From: Dictyoglomus turgidum DSM 6724
Lineage (GTDB): Bacteria > Dictyoglomota > Dictyoglomia > Dictyoglomales > Dictyoglomaceae
Assembly: GCF_000021645.1 (NCBI RefSeq)
Contig: NC_011661.1
Location: forward strand, 1,024,723-1,088,722
Length of the DNA stretch: 64,000 bases
Direction: 5' to 3'
Shown: positions 8,958 to 15,307 of the stretch, one piece after another
Numbering within the stretch: the stretch's first letter is position 1
Layout of the letters: each line of letters starts with the position of its first letter
Position numbers and translations under genes: made by a program
Notes under the pieces: model-generated
What the model saw: the letters and a program-made list of their open reading frames with translations, nothing else
What the model was told of the DNA's origin: nothing
Databases searched by the model: none

Positions 8958-9965
8958 ATGAGAGAGGCTTTATATTATCAAAAATTAGAGAATCAGATAG
9001 TTCAATGTTTATTATGTCCTCATCATTGTATTATTCCCTTAGGAAAAAGGGGAATTTGTGGTGTAAGAGAAAATATTGAAGGAACTTTGTATTCTTTAGT
9101 TTATGGTAAGGCAAGCTCTATTGCCTTAGACCCTATTGAAAAAAAACCCCTTTATCATTTTTATCCAGGATCTGCTATTCTTTCCATAGGTACTGTAGGT
9201 TGTAATTTTAAGTGTCCTTTTTGTCAAAATTGGACCATATCTCAAGTTGGACCTGAAGATATTTTTCTTGAAGACGTTGATAAAGAATTGCTTTTGAAAC
9301 TAGCCAAAAAAAATGGTTCTATTGGTATCTCATACACTTATAATGAGCCCTTTATTTGGTATGAATTTGTTTTAGAGGTAGCAAAGCATTTTAAGGAACA
9401 TAATCTTAAGAATGTTTTTGTGACTAATGGTTTTATAGAAGTAGAACCTTTTTTGGAAATAGCTCCGTATATTGATGCTATGAATATTGACCTAAAATCA
9501 ATAAGAGAGGAATTTTATAATAAGTTATGCAAGGGAAGCCTCAAAGGCGTAAAAAGAATAATAGAGTTTGCATATGAGAAGGGAATACATATAGAACTAA
9601 CCAATTTAATTATCCCTGGTTATAATGACAATAAAGAAGAAATTGTAGCTTTAATTGATTATGTAGCAAGTATAAGCCCTAATATCCCTCTACATTTTAC
9701 AAGATATTTTCCTGCATATAAATTCACAGTTCCTCCAACTCCCATAGAGATATTAAAATTTGCTTACAGTGAGGCAAGAAAAAGGTTACATTATGTTTAC
9801 TTAGGAAATATATGGGATACAGAAGGAAGCACTACTTTTTGTCCTAACTGTGGTAATGAGCTTATTGTAAGAGAAGGATATTTTATTAGAAAAAATCTTT
9901 TAAAGAATTCTAATAAGTGTCCCTATTGTGGTACTTCTATCCCAGTACACACAGGGGGAGTTTAA
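8958..9965 (+). CDS. amrS: AmmeMemoRadiSam system radical SAM enzyme
   Basis: A 335-residue radical SAM protein. The [4Fe-4S]-SAM motif CNFKCPFC (C82, C86, C89) is followed by QNW. The N terminus carries a cysteine/histidine cluster (C17, C20, C24, C34 within about 40 residues), and the C terminus has a zinc ribbon (CPNC...CPYC, about residues 293-326). This layout matches the AmrS family, which is sometimes misannotated as pyruvate formate-lyase activase. The substrate is unknown. It is followed directly by the membrane protein gene at 9966 (stop TAA, then ATG), suggesting a common operon. Confidence 0.88.
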   Translation: MREALYYQKLENQIVQCLLCPHHCIIPLGKRGICGVRENIEGTLYSLVYGKASSIALDPIEKKPLYHFYPGSAILSIGTVGCNFKCPFCQNWTISQVGPEDIFLEDVDKELLLKLAKKNGSIGISYTYNEPFIWYEFVLEVAKHFKEHNLKNVFVTNGFIEVEPFLEIAPYIDAMNIDLKSIREEFYNKLCKGSLKGVKRIIEFAYEKGIHIELTNLIIPGYNDNKEEIVALIDYVASISPNIPLHFTRYFPAYKFTVPPTPIEILKFAYSEARKRLHYVYLGNIWDTEGSTTFCPNCGNELIVREGYFIRKNLLKNSNKCPYCGTSIPVHTGGV

Positions 9966-10370
9966 ATGAGAGAGGTATTAAGAAACAAAAAATTGAGAAA
10001 CTATCTTATCCTCTTTTTGACACTATTAATATTTTTAGCTTATAGTTACTATGATTGGTTAAAAGATTCTCCATGGAGAGAAAAATGGAAGAATTTAGAG
10101 AAATATGTAGGAAAAGAAGTTACTTTGAAAGGAGAGGCTGTAAGCCCTTATGGAATATGGGGTAGTATATATTCTGCTTATTCTTTAACTTTTGAAAACT
10201 TTCAAATTACTGTGCTGAGTACTACAGGAATTCCAGCAGAAGGAGAAAATTTGATTGTTACAGGAGAAATTAAGAAAAATTTCGAAGTGGTTGGTTTTTG
10301 GCAAGGAAAGGAAGTAAGAGAAAGTTATCCTATGGTGTTAATTGAGAAAGAAAGGAGAGAAATAAGGTGA
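9966..10370 (+). CDS. Membrane-anchored protein of unknown function, possible OB-like fold
   Basis: I do not recognise this gene. The 134-residue product has one hydrophobic helix at about residues 12-28 after a basic start, then a soluble part rich in alternating beta strands (GKEVTLKGEAVSPYG, ENLIVTGEIKK). That pattern resembles small OB-fold modules, but the assignment is only pattern-based. The basic residues before the helix predict that the soluble part lies outside the cytoplasm. The gene is packed between amrS and glmM, with an overlap at both junctions, so it may be linked to either. Confidence 0.7.
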   Translation: MREVLRNKKLRNYLILFLTLLIFLAYSYYDWLKDSPWREKWKNLEKYVGKEVTLKGEAVSPYGIWGSIYSAYSLTFENFQITVLSTTGIPAEGENLIVTGEIKKNFEVVGFWQGKEVRESYPMVLIEKERREIR

Positions 10371-11710
10371 GAAGATTTTTTGGAACTGACGGAATAAGGG
10401 GAGTGGTAAATGAAGATCTTACTCCTGAACTTGCTTACAAGCTAAGTAGGGCAATAGTTGGATATTTTGGTAATGTTAAGGGAAAAAAAGTTATTATTGG
10501 GAGTGATACAAGAAATTCTAAAGACATGTTGAAATCTGCTCTTGTTGCTGGTTTTACTTCGGGTGGAATGAATGTGTTAGATGTTGGTGTTATTTCGACT
10601 CCTGCTTTGTCTTATTTGGTTAAAAATCAGGATGAGGTTTTATTAGGGGTTATGATTTCTGCTTCTCATAATCCGGTAGAGTATAATGGGATAAAAATAT
10701 TTAAAAACGATGGATTTAAACTTGATGATGATGTTGAGGCAGAGATAGAAAATTACCTTTTAAAGGAGGATAACTATTATAGAGCTAATCCGCGGGAGAT
10801 TGGAGTAATTTATGATTTTTCTCATATAAAAGAAAAGTATAAAAACTATCTTAGAGAGATAATTAATGGAAACTTTGAGGGGTATAAAGTTATGTTAGAT
10901 TGTGCTTTTGGTTCTCTTTCAGAAATAGCACCTGAAGTTTTTAGAGAGTTAGGAGCAGAAGTTGTGGCTTATAATACCAAATATAATGGGTTAAACATTA
11001 ATGAGAATTGTGGAGCAGTTTATCCTGAAACTAGTAAGAAGCTTTTCTTAAACTCGGGGGCTCATATAGGTTTTACTTATGATGGGGATGGAGATAGGGT
11101 AATTGCTTTTTCCGAGAACGGAGAGATAATAGATGGTGATATAATGCTGGGTATTTTGGCAAAATATCTTAAAGAAAAAGGGCTTCTTAAGGGAGATAAA
11201 ATTGTAGGAACAATTATGACTAACTTGGGACTTGAAGAGTATTTAAAGAATATAAATGTGGAACTTATTAGGACTAAAGTTGGGGACAGATATGTGCTGG
11301 ATGAGATTTTAAAATATGGTTTAAATCTTGGAGGTGAAACCTCTGGTCATATAATTCTTTTTGATTATATGTCTACAGGAGATGGTTTGTTGACCTCTTT
11401 ATTTCTGCTTAAGATATTAAAGGAAAAGGGAGTAAAGCTTTCTGAGTTAGCTAAAGATATAAAGATCTTTCCTCAAGTACATGAAAAAGTCTCTGTAAAA
11501 GGACTTAATATTACAGAAGATATGGAGAAAAGATTTATAGAAATAACCGAGGAGGTGATAAATGGAAAAAATATAAGATATATAGTGAGGAAATCGGGTA
11601 CTGAGCCAGTTGTTAGGATAACTTTAGAAGGAGATGTCCCTAAGGAATACCTAAATGAGTTAGTTTTAGAAATTAAAAGTAGAATAATTGATCTTCTTTC
11701 AAATTTTTAA
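10367..11710 (+). CDS. glmM: Phosphoglucosamine mutase
   Basis: Converts glucosamine-6-phosphate to glucosamine-1-phosphate for UDP-GlcNAc and peptidoglycan synthesis. The 447-residue protein begins RRFFGTDGIRG and has the phosphoserine loop ISASHNPVEYNG (catalytic Ser100), the Mg-binding DGDGDR motif, the sugar-binding GGETSGH loop and the C-terminal phosphate-binding RKSGTEPVVR loop. The GTG start overlaps the preceding stop. Its UAA stop codon (11708-11710) abuts the glmS ribozyme, so the predicted self-cleavage leaves a glmM transcript ending exactly at its stop codon. Confidence 0.97.
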   Translation: MRRFFGTDGIRGVVNEDLTPELAYKLSRAIVGYFGNVKGKKVIIGSDTRNSKDMLKSALVAGFTSGGMNVLDVGVISTPALSYLVKNQDEVLLGVMISASHNPVEYNGIKIFKNDGFKLDDDVEAEIENYLLKEDNYYRANPREIGVIYDFSHIKEKYKNYLREIINGNFEGYKVMLDCAFGSLSEIAPEVFRELGAEVVAYNTKYNGLNINENCGAVYPETSKKLFLNSGAHIGFTYDGDGDRVIAFSENGEIIDGDIMLGILAKYLKEKGLLKGDKIVGTIMTNLGLEEYLKNINVELIRTKVGDRYVLDEILKYGLNLGGETSGHIILFDYMSTGDGLLTSLFLLKILKEKGVKLSELAKDIKIFPQVHEKVSVKGLNITEDMEKRFIEITEEVINGKNIRYIVRKSGTEPVVRITLEGDVPKEYLNELVLEIKSRIIDLLSNF

Positions 11711-11851
11711 GCGCCAGGACTTACTCTTTTAGGGAGTAAGTTGACGAGGTGGAGGTTTATCGAGGTTTTCGGCGGGTGCCTCCAGGTAGTTGCTACCTAC
11801 CTTAAGGAGACTCACAAAACTGGTGGGTGACCACCAGGACAAAAGGTCTCC
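11711..11851 (+). ncRNA. glmS ribozyme riboswitch (glucosamine-6-phosphate)
   Basis: Self-cleaving, metabolite-dependent ribozyme that lowers glmS expression when glucosamine-6-phosphate is plentiful. The sequence matches the known core: GCGCCAG at the 5' end, then GTTGACGAGG, TTTATCGAG, TTCGGCGG and TGCCTCC. Visible helices are P1 (ACTTACTC 11719-11726 with GAGTAAGT 11734-11741), P3 (AGGTAG/CTACCT), P4 (GGAGAC 11806-11811 with GTCTCC 11846-11851) and P4.1 (CTGGTGG/CCACCAG). In this class cleavage occurs just 5' of the GCGCC guanosine, here between A11710 and G11711. Confidence 0.95.
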
Positions 11852-11870
11852 AAGTAGCATTAGGGACTAT

Positions 11871-11895
11871 CTCCTTCTCCAAAAGAGAAAAGGAG
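11871..11895 (+). promoter_or_regulatory. Hairpin overlapping the glmS ribosome binding site
   Basis: CTCCTTCTC (11871-11879) can pair with GAGAAAAGGAG (11885-11895), the latter with two extra adenines. The 3' arm contains part of the AAGGAGGAGG ribosome binding site of glmS, so the stem could partly mask it. Confidence 0.45.
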
Positions 11896-11904
11896 GAGGA
11901 GAAA

Positions 11905-13731
11905 ATGTGTGGTATTTTTGGTTATATAGGAAATAAAAACTGTATTCCTTTTATTATTTCAGGATTAGAGAAATTAGAGTATAGAGGCTATGATTCAGCA
12001 GGGATGGCTTATATAAGGAATGATAGTGTTTTGGAAATTAAGAAAGTAGTAGGGAAAGTTCAAAATTTAAAAGAGATATTGGATTTCAGTGATTTTTCAA
12101 AAGTAGGTATAGGTCATACTAGATGGGCAACCCATGGAGGAATATCTGTGGAAAATGCTCATCCACATACTGATTGTAAGGGAAACATTGTGGTGGTTCA
12201 CAACGGGATTATAGAGAACTATAAGGAGTTGAAGGAGCTACTAATAAATAAGGGACATGTTTTTAAAAGCCAAACCGATACAGAAGTAATTCCTCATCTT
12301 CTAGAGGAGATGGTGGATAAAGAAGAGATAGGTTTAGAAGAAGCTGTAAAAGAGCTTTTTAAAAAATTAGAAGGGGCTTTTGCTTTATTGATCATGGATA
12401 AAAGAAATCCCAATATTTTATATGCTCTAAGAAAGCAGAGTCCTCTTATAGTTGGATTTGGAATAGGGGAAAACTTTATTGCCTCAGATATTCCTGCTTT
12501 AGGTGATTATACCGATAGATTTTACTATCTAAAAGACAATCAGATGGCGAAAATTTCTGCTAATGAGATAAAAGTATATGATATGGGAGTAGGCAAATAT
12601 ATAGGCGTAGAGCCCATAAGAATACCTCAGGATAGAATAAGGGCAGAAAAGAACGGATATCCTCACTTTATGTTAAAAGAGATTTTTGAGCAACCGTTAG
12701 TAGTAAGAAGAATTCTTTCTACAGTAAATAAGAATAGAGATGAGCTTCAGATAGAAGATATAAAAAGTATAGATATTTCTTGGGAAAAGATTAAAAAAGT
12801 TTTTATTGTGGCTTGTGGAACTTCTTACCATGCTGGATATTATGCTAAATTTTTGTGGGAAGAAGAGTTGCCATATTTTATAGAAGTTGAACTTGCTTCT
12901 CAGATGCATCATCGAAATTTGAGAGTTCCTGATGAGACTTTGTTTATAACTATAAGTCAATCAGGGGAAACAGCAGATGTGATCTCTACACTAAGGAAAG
13001 TAAAAGAAAAAGGCTTTAAGGTATTGTCCTTAGTTAACAACCCTCAAAGTACAGTGGCTAGAGAAAGTGATTACTTTATTAACCTGAGGGCCGGAATAGA
13101 AATTGGAGTTGCTGCTACAAAAACTTTTATGGCTGAGCTTGTTTATCTGGGACTTCTTAAAGAATATGTTAAAAACAAACTTTATAAGGTAAAAATTGAT
13201 TTAGATAAGTGGAATATGCTACCTACATATTTGGAAAATTACCTTTCTAATATAAAAGATCAAGTGTTTGAGACAGCAAAGAAGTATTATCAAAAGAAGA
13301 ACTTCCTGTATCTCGCAAGAGGAAGAAATTTCCCTCTTGCCCTCGAAGGAGCATTAAAATTGAAAGAAATTTCTTATATTCACGCAGAAGGTATTCCAGC
13401 GGGTGAGATGAAACATGGACCGATAGCATTATTAGATCCTGAAACACCAGTTTTTGGTATAGCGTATAAGGATGATGCTTATTCGAAAATGATAAACAAT
13501 CTTGAGGAAGCAAAAGCAAGAAGAGCACCTATAATTGCTATTGGAAATGAAAAGGATAAAAAATTGGAAAACCTTGTAGATGATTTAATTCCTGTTCCCA
13601 ATATTGATCCTTTTTATTACCCTTATATGGGAGTAATGGTACTTCAACTTTTTGCTTACTATGTAGCTGATCTTCTTGGAAGGGAAATAGATCAACCAAG
13701 AAATTTAGCCAAATCAGTGACAGTGGAATAG
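11905..13731 (+). CDS. glmS: Glutamine-fructose-6-phosphate aminotransferase (isomerizing)
   Basis: First committed step of amino-sugar synthesis: fructose-6-phosphate + glutamine to glucosamine-6-phosphate + glutamate. The 608-residue protein begins MCGIFGYIG, so the processed N-terminal Cys is the glutaminase nucleophile. The frame stays open upstream to 11827, but that part lies in the ribozyme. The glutaminase domain (about 1-240; GHTRWATHG, VHNGIIENY, QTDTEVI) is followed by two SIS isomerase domains (CGTSYHAG, SQSGETADV, then LARGRNFPLALEG) and the C-terminal DQPRNLAKSVTVE. It is controlled by the upstream ribozyme. Confidence 0.98.
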   Translation: MCGIFGYIGNKNCIPFIISGLEKLEYRGYDSAGMAYIRNDSVLEIKKVVGKVQNLKEILDFSDFSKVGIGHTRWATHGGISVENAHPHTDCKGNIVVVHNGIIENYKELKELLINKGHVFKSQTDTEVIPHLLEEMVDKEEIGLEEAVKELFKKLEGAFALLIMDKRNPNILYALRKQSPLIVGFGIGENFIASDIPALGDYTDRFYYLKDNQMAKISANEIKVYDMGVGKYIGVEPIRIPQDRIRAEKNGYPHFMLKEIFEQPLVVRRILSTVNKNRDELQIEDIKSIDISWEKIKKVFIVACGTSYHAGYYAKFLWEEELPYFIEVELASQMHHRNLRVPDETLFITISQSGETADVISTLRKVKEKGFKVLSLVNNPQSTVARESDYFINLRAGIEIGVAATKTFMAELVYLGLLKEYVKNKLYKVKIDLDKWNMLPTYLENYLSNIKDQVFETAKKYYQKKNFLYLARGRNFPLALEGALKLKEISYIHAEGIPAGEMKHGPIALLDPETPVFGIAYKDDAYSKMINNLEEAKARRAPIIAIGNEKDKKLENLVDDLIPVPNIDPFYYPYMGVMVLQLFAYYVADLLGREIDQPRNLAKSVTVE

Positions 13732-13736
13732 AAAAT

Positions 13737-14117
13737 ATGGAAAATATTAGTCTTGAAGTTGGACTTGATATTATAGAGATAGAAAGAATTAAAAATGCTT
13801 GCGAGAAACATAGAAATTTTAAAGAGAGAATATATTCTCACGAAGAACTAAAACAATTGGGCAATAAAAAGGATATTTATGCCTCCTTAGCTGCACGTTT
13901 TGCAGCTAAGGAGGCTTTTATTAAGGCTCTTGGTGGAAAATATGAGGGGTGGCGTTGGAAGGACATAGAGATACTTTATGGACTAAATGGAAAGCCGGAG
14001 ATTAGACTTAAAAATAAAGCGTTAGAGATGGCTCTTCAGAAGGGTGTTAAAGAGATTAAGGTGAGTCTATCTCATACTCATAAATATGCTGTTGCTATTG
14101 TGATACTTGTGAGGTGA
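13737..14117 (+). CDS. acpS: Holo-[acyl-carrier-protein] synthase
   Basis: Transfers 4'-phosphopantetheine from CoA to acyl carrier protein. The 126-residue protein has the two family signatures: GLDIIEIERI, with the Mg-binding Asp, near the start, and ARFAAKEAFIKALG (about residues 50-63). The C-terminal VSLSHTHKYAVA also fits. It starts five bases after the glmS stop. A perfect 15-bp inverted repeat followed by TTTTATT is embedded in the codons of the second signature (separate entry). Confidence 0.95.
   Translation: MENISLEVGLDIIEIERIKNACEKHRNFKERIYSHEELKQLGNKKDIYASLAARFAAKEAFIKALGGKYEGWRWKDIEILYGLNGKPEIRLKNKALEMALQKGVKEIKVSLSHTHKYAVAIVILVR
13881..13922 (+). terminator. Intrinsic-terminator-like hairpin inside acpS
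   Basis: A perfect 15-bp inverted repeat: left arm 13881-13895 (GCCTCCTTAGCTGCA), loop CGTTT, right arm 13901-13915, then TTTTATT. It has the shape of a Rho-independent terminator but lies inside the acpS coding sequence, over the conserved ARFAAKEA codons. It might attenuate transcription of acpS and the downstream TPR gene; that is inference. Confidence 0.55.
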
Positions 14118-14122
14118 GAAGT

Positions 14123-15049
14123 ATGAAAGATTCTCCTATAGAACTTTTAAGGGAAAAAGTAGCTGATTTAAGAAAATTAATTAGTAAAATCTTAGTTCCA
14201 ACCCAATCTGAAAGTAAGAGATATGCTGAAGACTTTATTTTGAAGAGGCAAGAAATTCAGGAATTAGTAGAGGATATTAGAAGGTTAGGTATATCTATAG
14301 AAGCCGAACTTGTGGAACTTAGTGAAATTGACGGAGAAGTGAAAAAGAATTTGGACACTATCTACAAGTTGTTAAAAAATTCTGATCTGAAATCTAAAGG
14401 CAATACCTATCCTAGGGATTATTGGTGGTGGCATATATGGGATATAGTTGAGAAAAAAAGAAAAAGGAAGATTAAAAGGATAACAATTTATTCTTTACTG
14501 ACAGTTTTAATCCTTATAGGGGTAGTAATTTTGTCAAATTATTTTAAGCCTTCCTCTCAAGAGATTATAGAAACTATGGATAGCAGTTATAAGTATTTAT
14601 CTGAAGGCAAAGTAGATATGGCTCAGAGAGTTCTTGAAGAGAAAATAGAAAAGTATAATAATAGTCCTGATTTATGGCTTTCCTTGGGTATTGTTCTTGA
14701 GCATAAAGATGTTAAAAAAGCAAAGGAAGCTTTTGATAAGTCATTGAAGTTATATAAGACTAAAAAAGATTTTCTAATAAACAGAGCTATTCAATACAAG
14801 AAATTAGGATTTTACGAAAAAGCTGAAAGAGATTTGGAAGAAGTCTTAAGTATGGATAAAGATAATTCTCAGGCTCTTTACATTTTAGCTACCATATTTG
14901 AGGAGAAAAAACAGATTGGAGAAGCTATAAAAATTTATAAAAGAATAGAAGAACTAGGTGATAAAGCAGATCCTCAAATACTGGTTATGAGTAAAATGAG
15001 GCTTATTACCCTTTTACAAAGCTCAAATTTACCTTCTGATTCAAAATAA
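14123..15049 (+). CDS. TPR-repeat membrane protein of unknown function
   Basis: The product (308 residues from the ATG at 14123, which has GAGGTGA 7 bases upstream; an alternative GTG at 14114 lies inside that site) has three parts. An N-terminal, mostly helical, charged region (about 1-110) is likely cytoplasmic. A basic stretch KKRKRKIKR is followed by one transmembrane helix at about 120-140. The rest holds tetratricopeptide-like helices (about 155-300; e.g. LWLSLGIVLEHKD, KAERDLEEVLSMDKDNSQALYILA). TPR domains bind protein partners. Its position after acpS gives no clear clue to a job. Confidence 0.75.
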   Translation: MKDSPIELLREKVADLRKLISKILVPTQSESKRYAEDFILKRQEIQELVEDIRRLGISIEAELVELSEIDGEVKKNLDTIYKLLKNSDLKSKGNTYPRDYWWWHIWDIVEKKRKRKIKRITIYSLLTVLILIGVVILSNYFKPSSQEIIETMDSSYKYLSEGKVDMAQRVLEEKIEKYNNSPDLWLSLGIVLEHKDVKKAKEAFDKSLKLYKTKKDFLINRAIQYKKLGFYEKAERDLEEVLSMDKDNSQALYILATIFEEKKQIGEAIKIYKRIEELGDKADPQILVMSKMRLITLLQSSNLPSDSK

Positions 15050-15053
15050 AAAT

Positions 15054-15082
15054 TTGAAAAATCTTTTATTTTGTGCTATATT
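15054..15082 (+). promoter_or_regulatory. Promoter of the structured RNA upstream of alaS
   Basis: TTGAAA (15054-15059), a 17-base spacer and TATATT (15077-15082), with an extended -10 TGC just upstream. Initiation would fall near 15089-15092, a few bases before the RNA's first stem. Confidence 0.65.
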
Positions 15083-15089
15083 CATAATC

Positions 15090-15269
15090 AAAAGCGCCCT
15101 GCCGTGTGCGTGGTGTTTGCTGTGGTCCTGGCTCAACACCTCATTTCGGGAGGCCGATCTCCTGTTTTGGGATTGCGGCTCTTGAAGAGCTACATAACCA
15201 AGCAGGGTAGGCCTCAACTTTTGGGATGGGGCACAAGGACTCACACACCACGGCACGGCGGGGCTTTTT
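15090..15269 (+). ncRNA. ssrS: Structured small RNA, probable 6S RNA
   Basis: A GC-rich island of about 180 bases with its own promoter. The ends pair over about 19 bp: 15096-15116 with 15245-15264, one G-U pair and a small TG/G bulge. A TTTTT run follows, so the closing stem also works as a terminator. Inside are a short GTCCT/AGGAC pair, an open central region, and an apical arm closed by AGGCC/GGCCT with a GCTC/GAGC tip. A long closing stem, central bubble and apical arm at 180-200 nt is the 6S RNA plan, and 6S RNA traps sigma-70 RNA polymerase. It lies upstream of alaS-ruvX. It lacks T-box, tmRNA, SRP and RNase P signature motifs. Family assignment is by architecture only. Confidence 0.58.
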
Positions 15270-15307
15270 GATATTTCATAAAACCTTGCAAGGAGAGGTT
15301 ATAACTT

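Noticed and set aside
10068-10079. Palindrome TCTCCATGGAGA in the membrane-protein gene
   Set aside because: A 12-base loopless palindrome is common by chance, and it is in coding sequence with no supporting context.
11827-11904. In-frame upstream extension of glmS
   Set aside because: It lies inside the ribozyme. GlmS must begin Met-Cys so that Cys becomes the N-terminal nucleophile, which fits the ATG at 11905.
13315-13340. 8-bp inverted repeat in glmS (GCAAGAGG/CCTCTTGC)
   Set aside because: Arms of this size are expected several times by chance in 64 kb, and it encodes a conserved GlmS segment.
15090-15307. T-box, tmRNA, SRP RNA or RNase P RNA upstream of alaS
   Set aside because: There is no GGTGGNACCGCG motif, no tRNA-like ends, no GGAAGG-type SRP tetraloop region and no RNase P conserved core. 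The length and fold fit 6S RNA better.
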